From assembly GCA_017792345.1 (NCBI GenBank), contig CP051228.1, forward strand, positions 310,001 through 374,000: a stretch of 64,000 bases of DNA, given 5' to 3'. The stretch is from Mesoflavibacter sp. (GTDB lineage: Bacteria; Pseudomonadota; Alphaproteobacteria; UBA8366; Aestuariispiraceae). The notes below the pieces were generated by a model. It saw only the letters and a program-made list of their open reading frames with translations. It did not search any database and had not been told where the DNA came from. Below, piece by piece: positions 45,074-53,469 of this stretch; positions within the stretch are counted from its first letter, which is position 1; every line of letters starts with the position of its first letter. A program made the position numbers and the translations under genes.

Positions 45074-46840
45074 ATGACGAGACAACAGCGAATCGGGACG
45101 CGGCACCGGACGGCGAAGTTCCTGGGGCGGACGGCTGCTGTGGCGCTTCTGGCCGCCTTACCGGCAACGTCGCCCTCCGCATGGGCGGATCGCGCCAGTG
45201 GCCAGGTCGAACTCGGCGAGGCGTCCCACCAAGACACGGTCTTCGGGGCCTATATGGCCGCCGGCCATGCCGAGGCGGTCCACGACTTCCAACATGCCGC
45301 CGATCTGCTGGACCGGGTATTGGAGGCTGAACCGGACGATCCGCTGCTGCAGCGCCGCGGCATGCTGGCCAATCTGCATGCCGGCCGCGTCGAGCGCGCC
45401 GCACAATTGGCCCGGCCACAGATCATCGTCTATCCCAGCGAAGTCGACATCGCGGCGCTGACCCTGGCGACCACGGGCATGCGTGATGACGATTGGGACC
45501 GGGCGGTGAAGATCCTGAAACCCGCGCGCCGCATTGCCCTCGCGCGCTTCTCCTCACCGATCCTGGCGGCCTGGGCGGAGTTCGGCCGCGGCAACACCGA
45601 TGCCGCAATCGAATCCTTGGAGGCACTGCGGACGGAGTCCCAGGCACAGGGGCTGCACGATTTCCATGCCGCCTTGATCTTCATGGCTGCCGGCCGGCAC
45701 GCGGAGGCGGTGGCACTGCTGGAAAGCCAGACGGCAAATCTGGAAGCGACCCCGATCGGCGTCGTGCGTGCCATGGCGCGTGCGAAGCTGGGCCTGGGCC
45801 AACGGGAGGCGGCGGACGATCTTCTGCGCGGCTATGACGCGCTGAACCCCGGCGTGACCTTCATCGAGGACGATATCGCTGACCTGTCCGACGACGGTGA
45901 ACTGACCCCGATCGTCCTGGGACCGAAGGAAGGGGCCGCGGAAGCATTCATTGATCTGGCCCGTCAAGTGCGCGACCAGGCGCCCTTGATTGCGTTGCGC
46001 TATGCCCGGCTGGGCGTCTTTCTGGATCCGGGCAACGATCTGGGCCGCATGGTGATCGCGGCGATACTGGAACGTCTGAACCGGCATGACGCGGCCATTG
46101 TCGCGCTGGGCGAGGTCGACCGGGAATCGGTCTTCGATTGGGAAGCCCGCATGCAGATCGCGGACAATCTGATCTCCATGAAACGGGACGAGGACGCGAT
46201 CCGCCAATTGGAAGCCATGGCCGATGAACGGCCGGAGGATATCGACGCGTTGGATCGGCTTGGCTACCTGATGCGCGCGCGGGAGCGATTCGCGGAGGGA
46301 ACCGAGTATTACGACCGCGCCGTCGACCGGCTGGACCAGGTCGGCGACCAGCATTGGCGGCTGTTCTATTTCCGCGGCATCACGCTGGAACGGACCAAGC
46401 GCTGGCCGGAGGCGGAGGCCGATTTCCGGAAGTCGCTGGAGCTGAAACCGGACGATCCCTATGTCCTGAACTATCTGGGATATAGCTGGATCGACCAGGG
46501 CATCAATATCGATGAAGGTATGGAGATGATCCGTACCGCCGTGTCCCAGCGCCAGAACGACGGCAATATCGTCGACAGCCTGGGCTGGGCACATTACCGC
46601 CTCGGGGATTTCGACGAGGCCGTGATCCAGCTGGAGCGTGCGGTACAGCTTCGCCCGTCGGAACCGGTGATCAACGACCACCTGGGCGATGCCTATTGGA
46701 AGGTCGGGCGGAAACTGGAAGCGACCTACCAATGGCGTCATGCCTTGAGCCTGGAGCCGGAGGACAGCCTGCGCGAAACCATACTGCGCAAGCTGGAGGA
46801 AGGCCTGGACGCGGTCGAAGCCGCGTCCGGCGCCAACTGA
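45074..46840 (+). CDS. Periplasmic TPR-repeat protein
   Basis: This 588-residue protein has a signal peptide (about residues 15-38, ending SAWA) and a long series of tetratricopeptide repeats, clearest in the C-terminal half (GYLMRARERFAEGTEYYDRA, YLGYSWIDQGINIDEGMEM, LGWAHYRLGDFDEAVIQLE). Such proteins are scaffolds for periplasmic or outer-membrane complexes; the partner is unknown. The ATG at 45074 is used, though a TTG at 45068 is possible. The following ispE gene starts 16 bases downstream, so the two form an operon with the ferredoxin-like gene. Confidence 0.85.
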   Translation: MTRQQRIGTRHRTAKFLGRTAAVALLAALPATSPSAWADRASGQVELGEASHQDTVFGAYMAAGHAEAVHDFQHAADLLDRVLEAEPDDPLLQRRGMLANLHAGRVERAAQLARPQIIVYPSEVDIAALTLATTGMRDDDWDRAVKILKPARRIALARFSSPILAAWAEFGRGNTDAAIESLEALRTESQAQGLHDFHAALIFMAAGRHAEAVALLESQTANLEATPIGVVRAMARAKLGLGQREAADDLLRGYDALNPGVTFIEDDIADLSDDGELTPIVLGPKEGAAEAFIDLARQVRDQAPLIALRYARLGVFLDPGNDLGRMVIAAILERLNRHDAAIVALGEVDRESVFDWEARMQIADNLISMKRDEDAIRQLEAMADERPEDIDALDRLGYLMRARERFAEGTEYYDRAVDRLDQVGDQHWRLFYFRGITLERTKRWPEAEADFRKSLELKPDDPYVLNYLGYSWIDQGINIDEGMEMIRTAVSQRQNDGNIVDSLGWAHYRLGDFDEAVIQLERAVQLRPSEPVINDHLGDAYWKVGRKLEATYQWRHALSLEPEDSLRETILRKLEEGLDAVEAASGAN

Positions 46841-46856
46841 CCCTTCCGGCACGCCC

Positions 46857-47714
46857 ATGGGGACGACCGTTCTTCAGGACCTCGCCCCGGCCAAGGTCAA
46901 CCTGTCTCTGCGGATCACCGGACGCCGCCCGGACGGCTATCACCTGCTGGACAGCATCGTCGCCTTCACCGATTTCGGCGATACCGTCACGGTCGAGCCG
47001 TCCGACGGCCTCTCGTTGGCGGTCGACGGTCCCCATGCGGACGGAATTCCAACGGATGACGGCAATCTGGTCCTTAGGGCCGCACAGGCATTGGCACGGG
47101 CAACCGGCACCGGGCGGGGCGCCGCCATCCGATTAGCGAAAAACCTGCCGGCGGCGGGAGGGATCGGCGGCGGATCGTCCGATGCCGCGACCACGCTGCG
47201 CCTCCTTTGCCGGCTGTGGGATGTATCGCTGCCGCCGAAGGAACTCGCCGCCCTCGCCCTGACCTTGGGGGCCGATGTGCCCGTCTGCCTGGAAGCCCGG
47301 CCGCGCCACATGTCGGGGATCGGCGAAAAGCTGGGCGTTCTCCCCCCCTTCCCGAAAGCCGGGATTGTTCTGGTCAATCCCGGAAGCCCCTGCCCCACGC
47401 CGGATGTCTTCCGTGCCCGAAGCGGGCCGTTCTCCACACCCGCGCTGCCGATGTTGCCGGGGCATTCGGCCCATGCCCTCGCCCGCGCCCTGACCCGGGA
47501 ACGCAACGATCTGACGGAAGCGGCGGTATCAATCTGCCCGGAGATCCGGGCCGTTCTGTCCGCGCTGCGGGACGCGCCGGGCACGCTGCTCTACCGCATG
47601 TCCGGCAGCGGGGCGACCTGCTTCGCGCTCTACGAAACGCCGGACAAGGCCCGGGCGGCCGCCGCGAAGATCGCGCGCAAGGATTGGTGGGTCGCGTCAG
47701 GCGGTTTGGCATGA
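46857..47714 (+). CDS. ispE: 4-diphosphocytidyl-2-C-methyl-D-erythritol kinase
   Basis: IspE phosphorylates the 2-hydroxyl of CDP-ME in the MEP isoprenoid pathway. This GHMP kinase of 285 residues has the N-terminal APAKVNLSLRI segment, the glycine-rich ATP-binding loop AAGGIGGGSSDAA near residues 96-108 and the C-terminal MSGSGAT loop. The stop overlaps the start of the next gene (ATGA), so translation is coupled to a [2Fe-2S] protein. Confidence 0.96.
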   Translation: MGTTVLQDLAPAKVNLSLRITGRRPDGYHLLDSIVAFTDFGDTVTVEPSDGLSLAVDGPHADGIPTDDGNLVLRAAQALARATGTGRGAAIRLAKNLPAAGGIGGGSSDAATTLRLLCRLWDVSLPPKELAALALTLGADVPVCLEARPRHMSGIGEKLGVLPPFPKAGIVLVNPGSPCPTPDVFRARSGPFSTPALPMLPGHSAHALARALTRERNDLTEAAVSICPEIRAVLSALRDAPGTLLYRMSGSGATCFALYETPDKARAAAAKIARKDWWVASGGLA

Positions 47715-48043
47715 CCCAAGGCGGTCTGCGGCTTCTGGTCTGCGTCAATCCGGTCGGCAGCAACAAACCGTCCTGCGGCGGGGACTGGGCGTCGGAAGCC
47801 CTGGCCGCCCGGCTGGAACAGGGGATCGCGGACCGCAATCTCGCCGTCACGGTGGAGCGCATCCATTGTCTGAACCGCTGTCTGCGCGGCCCGGCCATGC
47901 GGATCGCGCCCGGAGGGAAATTCTATCTGGAATACGGCGAGGCTGACATTCCGCGCATTCTGGACGAGCTGGCGGTCGAGGCAGGAACGGCCGAAGACTA
48001 TCCCGAAGAGTTCGACTTCGGCGGTTCCGCGCCGGGCAGTTGA
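47711..48043 (+). CDS. Thioredoxin-like [2Fe-2S] ferredoxin domain protein
   Basis: This 110-residue protein has the cysteine pattern C11-x10-C22 and C53-x3-C57 of thioredoxin-like [2Fe-2S] ferredoxins (HCLNRCLRGP). The fold consists of a central beta sheet flanked by helices, with the cluster near one end. It probably serves as a small electron carrier; its partner is unknown. It is translationally coupled to ispE (overlapping ATGA), which hints at a link to the MEP pathway, whose last two enzymes are iron-sulfur proteins, but no such enzyme is in the window. Confidence 0.82.
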   Translation: MTQGGLRLLVCVNPVGSNKPSCGGDWASEALAARLEQGIADRNLAVTVERIHCLNRCLRGPAMRIAPGGKFYLEYGEADIPRILDELAVEAGTAEDYPEEFDFGGSAPGS

Positions 48044-48065
48044 CGCATTGGCCGGAAATCGCGGG

Positions 48066-48755
48066 TCAGCGCATTCCGCCATCGTGGCGCAATTCACCCG
48101 GAACTTCGGTCGGTCCGATGTTCCAGGCGATCGAAATCCGCGGCCGCGTCCCGACATAAGGCGTAACCATATGCGTGATATGCGCCGGAAAAATCACCAT
48201 GTAATTCTTGACCGCTTTCGGCGGATGAAACGGGGTCGATACATAGCCCGGCCGCCCGATACAGCATCGCTCCAGCCGCGGATCGACAAAGGTCAGCAGG
48301 CCGTTCATCGGATCGCGGTCCCAGGCATCTTCGTCCCCGGATTCCAACGCATAGACCACGGACGCGACCGCGCGTTTATGCGAGTGAGGCATCGTGTATT
48401 CGCCACTGCGAAAAACATTCGCCCAACAATCGTCGACGATGGCGGCCTTGGCCCCGGTGACCTTCATAAACAGGGCCTTCGCACGGTTGTTCAAGGCATC
48501 GAAGACGGGGGAGCCGAGAGTATCGAGGTTGCGGATTTTCTGACCGCCTTCGGCCAGACTTGCCATCGAGCCCGACCCGCGCTGCTGTTCGTCCAGCCCG
48601 ATCAGTTGATCGACAAACGGCTTCTGAATCGCCGCGATATCGTGGTTCTCGATGAAACCGACATCCTTATCCATCGGAAAGATTTTGAAATCGGCCGGCA
48701 GTGCGGGGATACGAACCGCGCCAACCGTGGTTTCCGTCTGAACTTTTCCGACCAT
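48066..48755 (-). CDS. Putative 2OG-Fe(II) oxygenase
   Basis: This 229-residue protein looks like a 2-oxoglutarate/iron-dependent oxygenase of the family that includes TIGR02466-type enzymes. The motif MPHSHKRAVASVVYAL offers the first metal His. A second His lies in VIFPAHITHMV, and the Arg of GTRPRISIAWN would bind 2-oxoglutarate. The acidic ligand is likely an Asp or Glu of the ESGDEDAWDRD segment. The substrate is unknown. The ATG at 48755 is chosen; a GTG at 48806 would add 17 residues. It is on the same strand as dddP, 58 bases downstream of that gene's stop. Confidence 0.7.
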   Translation of the reverse strand: MVGKVQTETTVGAVRIPALPADFKIFPMDKDVGFIENHDIAAIQKPFVDQLIGLDEQQRGSGSMASLAEGGQKIRNLDTLGSPVFDALNNRAKALFMKVTGAKAAIVDDCWANVFRSGEYTMPHSHKRAVASVVYALESGDEDAWDRDPMNGLLTFVDPRLERCCIGRPGYVSTPFHPPKAVKNYMVIFPAHITHMVTPYVGTRPRISIAWNIGPTEVPGELRHDGGMR

Positions 48756-48864
48756 CTGTCCGCCATCCTGGATGCCACCACTAGGGTGGTCTGGATAAAC
48801 GGTCACCCCCGCCCCCGCAACAGTGGCGAGTACCCGGAATGCGTCACGGGCAGAATTGCGCCGG

Positions 48865-50208
48865 TTAGAGGAAGTCGGATTCGAACGGATACCGGGTCAG
48901 GTTTTCGTAACCGGTCTCTGTCACGACGACCTGATCTTCCAGCTTGATGCCGACGCCGCCGCCGACCTTCCCGGCATAGACTTCGACACACAGGCACATG
49001 CCGGGCTCGAGCTCACCGGCATAGCCGACGGCCTCCCAATCCTCGGGATAGAAGATCGCGGGATACTCGTCGCACAAGCCGACGCCGTGGAACTTCACCC
49101 CATAGCGCAGGTCCCGATAGGCCTCCGGCAGACGATGTCCGCCTTCCATCAACTCCTGGAAGCTGACACCCGGCTTGATCAGTTCCCGGTTCGTCGTGAT
49201 GTGCTCATAGCCGATCTGATAGGCTTCGCGTTCGTTGTCGGTGGGCTTTCCGCCGCCGATCTTGAAGGTTCGGGACAGATCGGCGCAGAATCCGTAGGGA
49301 CCGATCATATCGGTGTCATAGGCCAGGATATCGCCCTCCCGCATCACGCGCGGGCCGCATTCCTGGAACCACGGATTCGTGCGCGGGCCGGAGGACAAAA
49401 TGCGGGTTTCGATCCATTCGCCGCCACGGATATGGCTGGCGCGGTTCAGTTCCGCCCAGGCTTCGACTTCGGTCATGCCCGGCCGCACCATGTCCTGCAT
49501 GGACCGCATGGCCGACTCGCAGGACGCCACGGCGCAGCGCATGGCGTTCAATTCATCGACGCTTTTGACCTTGCGGGCATGTTCGGTCAGCTCCTGGCCC
49601 AGCTTCAATTCGAAGCCCCGTTCCTCCAGGGCCCAGATCATCGCCAGCTCCGCCTTGTCGACGGCGATACGCTTATTGTCGCCGGCATGGGTTTTGACCA
49701 GATCCTCGAACTCGGCAGCGAACTTCTTCGCGCGCTCTTCGCCGCGGTCGCCGGCATCGAAGTAGAAGACGTCGGCGCCGTGGCGCACCTCCTTCACCAG
49801 CGGCAGATGCGCCGACAGGTGATCGCAGGAATGGAAGTCCCACAGCACCATATAGCCGTCGGCCAGAACCAGACAGGCGCGGCACATGTTATGCGTCACC
49901 CAAAGCTGCATGTTCGTGGAATCGGTGGCATAGCGGATGTTCAACGGGTCGAACATCAGAACACCGGCATAGCCCCGCGCATTGACGTGGTCGACCAGCC
50001 GCTTCAGCCGGTATTCGCGCATCCGTGTCAGGTTCGGCAAGGTCAGGCCCAGCGCCGACCATTCCTCGAATGCCAGGTCCGTCGGTCCGATCTCTACCCG
50101 GTCGTTGTCGTTGGGGGAGCCGTCCGGCAGGAAGGCGGATTGGGAAACGCGACGGCGATAGGGGTCGATCTTGCGGTTGGACCCGACGACCAGAGGACTG
50201 TCCGGCAT
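48865..50208 (-). CDS. dddP: DMSP lyase DddP (M24 peptidase fold)
   Basis: DddP cleaves dimethylsulfoniopropionate to dimethyl sulfide and acrylate in marine bacteria. The 447-residue protein has a creatinase/M24 fold. Its metal-ligand candidates D298, D300, D310, H374, E409 and E424 each lie exactly three positions after the residues I recall for Ruegeria DddP (D295, D297, D307, H371, E406, E421). The catalytic Asp (CDEYP, D380) and Tyr369 are likewise offset by three. The N-terminal segments DGSPNDNDRVEIGPT and DPLNIRYATDSTNMQLW also match remembered DddP sequence. The homology is strong, but the activity is inferred. The recall of the numbering is from memory and should be checked. The gene is on the opposite strand to the flavoprotein gene beyond it. 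Confidence 0.85.
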   Translation of the reverse strand: MPDSPLVVGSNRKIDPYRRRVSQSAFLPDGSPNDNDRVEIGPTDLAFEEWSALGLTLPNLTRMREYRLKRLVDHVNARGYAGVLMFDPLNIRYATDSTNMQLWVTHNMCRACLVLADGYMVLWDFHSCDHLSAHLPLVKEVRHGADVFYFDAGDRGEERAKKFAAEFEDLVKTHAGDNKRIAVDKAELAMIWALEERGFELKLGQELTEHARKVKSVDELNAMRCAVASCESAMRSMQDMVRPGMTEVEAWAELNRASHIRGGEWIETRILSSGPRTNPWFQECGPRVMREGDILAYDTDMIGPYGFCADLSRTFKIGGGKPTDNEREAYQIGYEHITTNRELIKPGVSFQELMEGGHRLPEAYRDLRYGVKFHGVGLCDEYPAIFYPEDWEAVGYAGELEPGMCLCVEVYAGKVGGGVGIKLEDQVVVTETGYENLTRYPFESDFL

Positions 50209-50371
50209 GACTGCTCTTTCCGAAGGCCCCGCCTGCGGGGCGCGTTGCGCTCACGGAAAGAAGTTTGATGCCGACCCGTCGAAATCGACAATGCAGAAAG
50301 CGTCAAAATATCCCCGAAATTTCCCTATCGGCGACCGTTTTCGGCTTTCGGGTAACCGGCGCTTCGTTCAA

Positions 50372-50593
50372 TCAGCCCGCGCGCACCAGGGCGATCATTT
50401 CATCCACTGTCAAATTATCGGCGGCAAGTGCGGCCGCATCCAGGCACAGCGTCACGCGATAGGGATCATCCTTATAATAGTCGCGTGTCATCTCGCACTG
50501 ATATTCGGGAACATACTGATGGTACTGTTGGGCAGGCATAAATTCACCGACCCGGCTCACATCGATGAGAGCGACCAAAAGAACCATTTTCAT
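50372..50593 (-). CDS. Small protein of unknown function (73 residues), second member of the palindrome regulon
   Basis: I do not recognise this 73-residue protein. It begins MKMVLLVALIDVSRVGEF, contains a Tyr-rich middle (QYHQYVPEYQCEMTRDYYKDD split over two segments) with two Cys residues and ends with an alanine- and leucine-rich helix. The N terminus is not a convincing signal peptide. A GAGGTGAG site precedes the ATG at 50593. The promoter 35 bases upstream contains the same palindrome as the XRE locus 30 kb away, so the gene is probably under the same repressor. The longer frame to 50710 runs over this promoter and is rejected. Confidence 0.72.
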   Translation of the reverse strand: MKMVLLVALIDVSRVGEFMPAQQYHQYVPEYQCEMTRDYYKDDPYRVTLCLDAAALAADNLTVDEMIALVRAG

Positions 50594-50627
50594 TTGCTCA
50601 CCTCTTTTGTGACAGATTGATGAATTC

Positions 50628-50656
50628 ATAGTAAGGCGCACCTTGTGCGCATTCAA
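50628..50656 (-). promoter_or_regulatory. Promoter of the 73-residue gene with embedded operator
   Basis: On the minus strand TTGAAT (50656-50651), a 17-base spacer and TACTAT (50633-50628) form a good sigma-70 promoter. The operator lies exactly in the spacer, abutting the -35 box, as at the XRE promoter. Transcription would start near 50621. Confidence 0.65.
50636..50650. promoter_or_regulatory. Operator O4 (GCGCAC-CTT-GTGCGC)
   Basis: The same 6+6 palindrome as O1-O3 of the XRE locus, differing only in the 3-base centre. Confidence 0.8.
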
Positions 50657-50963
50657 TAAAAATATAATATTCAGACGCCGTTCTACGATTAGAATATTCC
50701 AATACCGCACTGAATATGATTGCCCATTGTCTGTATCCGCCAGAGATCCATAATAAACAAAAGGTCTATATGTTTCTAAAGTTCAAATGAAACTGGAACA
50801 GTTCGTTTCTAGAGTTTCCGTTGGATTGACTTTCCCGAAACCGACACCGCTGGCAAAATTGGGATAATTCGCGTCGCTGTCCGATGTTCGCGAGACACGG
50901 GTCTGCGGCATGTGTCGGAACAGGCCGAATCGCGGCCGCTCAATTCTGTCGGAAGGTACCTTC
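50657..50963 (+). promoter_or_regulatory. Upstream region of the flavoprotein gene
   Basis: This 307-base stretch holds no convincing gene. It contains a 12-base direct repeat GTTTCTARAGTT at 50772-50783 and 50805-50816, 33 bases apart, and an inverted repeat AACTG-GAA-CAGTT at 50791-50803 between them. These could be binding sites for a regulator of the downstream gene. GGAAGGTACC sits just before its ATG. Confidence 0.4.
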
Positions 50964-53399
50964 ATGAAATCGCATGCGCAGGCCGTCGTGATCGGCGGGG
51001 GTGTCGTCGGGTGTTCCGTTCTCTATCACCTGACGAAGATGGGCTGGAAGGACGTGGTCCTGATCGAACGGTCCGAACTGACCTCCGGCTCGACCTGGCA
51101 CGCCGCGGGCGGCTTCCACACGCTGAACGGCGACCCGCAGGTCGCAAAGCTGCAGAGCTACACGATCGAGCTCTATAAGGAGATCGAGGAGATCTCCGGC
51201 CAGTCGACCGGGTTCCACCTGACCGAGGGCGTCTTCCTGGCGGCGACGCCGGAGCGGCTGGAACTGCTGAAGGTCATGCAGTCGCAGGAAAAGCTGCTGG
51301 GCATCGAAACCCAGCTGATGACGCCGGAAGAGGCGGAGAAGATCCTGCCGATCATGGACCCGAAGGAATTCCTGGGCGCGCTGTGGACGCCGATGCACGG
51401 CCACCTGGACCCGTCGGGGACGACCCATGCCTATGCCAAGGCGGCGAAGGTTCAGGGCGCGGAGATCTATCTGCGCAACCGGGTGACAGACCTGCAGCAG
51501 AACCCGGACGGCACCTGGACCGTGGTCACCGAACAGGGAACGATCCAGGCCGACCACGTCGTCAATGCCGGCGGTCTGTGGGCCCGCGAAGTCGGCCGCA
51601 TGGTCGGGCTGGAACTGCCGGTCCTGGCGATGGAGCACATGTATCTGATTACCGAAGACATGCCCGAGGTCGAGGAAATCAACAAATCCACGGGCAAGGA
51701 AGTCCTGCATGTCGTCGACCCCGACGGCGAGATCTATATGCGCCAGGAGCGCAAGGGCATGCTGATGGGCACCTATGAGAAGGCCTGCGTGCCCTGGTCG
51801 CCAAAGGAAACGCCGTGGGATTTCGGCCACGAGCTGCTGCAGGAAGATATCGACCGGATCGCGCCGTCACTGGAAGTCGGCTTCCGTCACTTCCCGCCAT
51901 TCCAGCGCACCGGCATCAAACAGATCATCAACGGCCCGTTCACCTTCGCACCCGACGGCAACCCGCTGGTCGGCCCGGTGCGCGGCCTGAAGAACTATTG
52001 GTGCGCCTGCGGCGTCATGGCCGGGTTCAGTCAGGGCGGCGGCGTCGGTCTGGCGCTCGCCAACTGGATGACGTCCGGCGATCCGGGCTTCGACATCTGG
52101 GGCATGGACGTCTCGCGCTTCGGCGACTGGACGACCATGGCCTATACCAACGCCAAGGTCCGCGAGAACTATTCACGCCGCTTCAAGGTCCGCTTCCCGA
52201 ACGAGGAACTGACCGCCGCCCGCCCGCTGCGCACCACGCCGATCTACGAGCGTCAGAAGGCCGCCAATGCCGTCTTCGGCGTCGCCTATGGCATGGAACA
52301 GGCGCTGTGGTACGCCCCGGAAGGCATGGCTCCGGTCGAGAACATCACCTTCCTGCGATCCAACGCCTTCAATCCGATCAAGGCGGAGTGCAAGGCGGTA
52401 CGCGGCGGCGTCGGCCTGGCCGATATATCCTCCTTCGCAAAATACGAAGTGACCGGTCCCGGCGCGGAAAGCTGGCTGTCGCATGTCATGGCGAACAAGA
52501 TGCCGCGCGCCGGCCGCCTGACCCTGTCGCCGATGCTGAACGAAAAGGGCAAGGTCATCGGCGACTTCACCGTCGGCAAGCTGGCCGACGACCATTTCTA
52601 TATCTTCGGGTCGGGCGCAGGCGAAATGTATCACATGCGCTGGTTCGAGGCGCATTTGCCCCAGGACGGCAGCGTTACGATCAAAGCCCATGGCATGGGG
52701 CTGGTCGGCCTGACCATCGCCGGACCGAAATCCCGCGACGTACTGGCCACGCTGACCGACGCGGATGTCTCCGCCAGCGCCTTCAAGTTCCTGGATTTCC
52801 GCCGGATGGATCTGGGCATGGTTCCCGCCCTGGTCGGCCGGGTCAGCTTCACCGGCGATCTGGGTTATGAGATGTGGGTGAAGCCGGAATTCCACGGCCG
52901 CCTGTTCGACGACATCCTGAAAGCGGGTGCGGCGCATGGGATCAAACTGTTCGGCTCCCGCGCCATGCGCTCCATGAGCCTGGAGAAGGGCTTCGGGTCC
53001 TGGGCGACGGAATACCGCCCGATCTATGGCCCCTTCGCCGCGGGCATGGGCCGGTTCGTCGATCTGACCAAGAACGATTTCATCGGCCGCGAAGTCGCCG
53101 CGCAGGAGAAGGCCGACGGCCCGAAGAAACGCCTGGTGACCTTCGCCGTTGCCGCGAAAGAAATCGACGTGATGGGGAACGAACCGATCTATCGCGACGG
53201 CAAGATCGTCGGTTACGTCACGTCCGGCATGTATGCCCACCACGCCGACCGGTCCGTCGCCATGGGCTATGTCCCGGCGGATCAGGCCGACGATACCACC
53301 GACGGCACGTTCCGGATCGAGGTCTTCGGCGAGATGCTGCCTGCGACGATCCTGTCGGAGCCGCTGTTCGATCCGAAGGCGGAGCGCATGCGCGGCTAG
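50964..53399 (+). CDS. Dimethylglycine/sarcosine dehydrogenase-like FAD enzyme with GcvT domain
   Basis: This 811-residue protein combines an N-terminal FAD-binding amine-oxidase domain with a C-terminal GcvT (aminomethyltransferase, folate-binding) half, the architecture of dimethylglycine and sarcosine dehydrogenases. GGGVVG lies at residues 10-15. SGSTWHAAGG holds the His that covalently binds FAD in that family. The GcvT part (from about residue 425) includes ADISSFAKYEVTGPGA and GDLGYEMWV. It would demethylate an N-methyl amine and pass the methyl group to tetrahydrofolate. It is next to, but divergent from, the DMSP lyase locus, hinting at use of methylated osmolytes. The ATG at 50964 fits the FAD motif; the longer frame to 50910 lacks a ribosome-binding site. 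Confidence 0.88.
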   Translation: MKSHAQAVVIGGGVVGCSVLYHLTKMGWKDVVLIERSELTSGSTWHAAGGFHTLNGDPQVAKLQSYTIELYKEIEEISGQSTGFHLTEGVFLAATPERLELLKVMQSQEKLLGIETQLMTPEEAEKILPIMDPKEFLGALWTPMHGHLDPSGTTHAYAKAAKVQGAEIYLRNRVTDLQQNPDGTWTVVTEQGTIQADHVVNAGGLWAREVGRMVGLELPVLAMEHMYLITEDMPEVEEINKSTGKEVLHVVDPDGEIYMRQERKGMLMGTYEKACVPWSPKETPWDFGHELLQEDIDRIAPSLEVGFRHFPPFQRTGIKQIINGPFTFAPDGNPLVGPVRGLKNYWCACGVMAGFSQGGGVGLALANWMTSGDPGFDIWGMDVSRFGDWTTMAYTNAKVRENYSRRFKVRFPNEELTAARPLRTTPIYERQKAANAVFGVAYGMEQALWYAPEGMAPVENITFLRSNAFNPIKAECKAVRGGVGLADISSFAKYEVTGPGAESWLSHVMANKMPRAGRLTLSPMLNEKGKVIGDFTVGKLADDHFYIFGSGAGEMYHMRWFEAHLPQDGSVTIKAHGMGLVGLTIAGPKSRDVLATLTDADVSASAFKFLDFRRMDLGMVPALVGRVSFTGDLGYEMWVKPEFHGRLFDDILKAGAAHGIKLFGSRAMRSMSLEKGFGSWATEYRPIYGPFAAGMGRFVDLTKNDFIGREVAAQEKADGPKKRLVTFAVAAKEIDVMGNEPIYRDGKIVGYVTSGMYAHHADRSVAMGYVPADQADDTTDGTFRIEVFGEMLPATILSEPLFDPKAERMRG

Positions 53400-53438
53400 G
53401 ACCCGGCCCGCTTGGCACCGTGAACACGAGCGGATAAG

Positions 53439-53469
53439 ATCCGGCCACTCGCAAAAAGGGTGGCCGGAT
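53439..53469 (+). other. Hairpin covering the ribosome-binding site and start of the next gene
   Basis: ATCCGGCCAC (53439-53448) and GTGGCCGGAT (53460-53469) are a perfect 10-bp inverted repeat with an 11-base loop. The second arm includes the first two bases of the ATG at 53468 and overlaps the AAGGGTGG site. No T run follows, so it is less likely to be a terminator than a translational gate. Confidence 0.6.

Noticed and set aside
49890-50208. Ordinary Xaa-Pro aminopeptidase for the gene at 48865-50208
   Set aside because: N-terminal domain and catalytic residues fit DddP better than prolidase.
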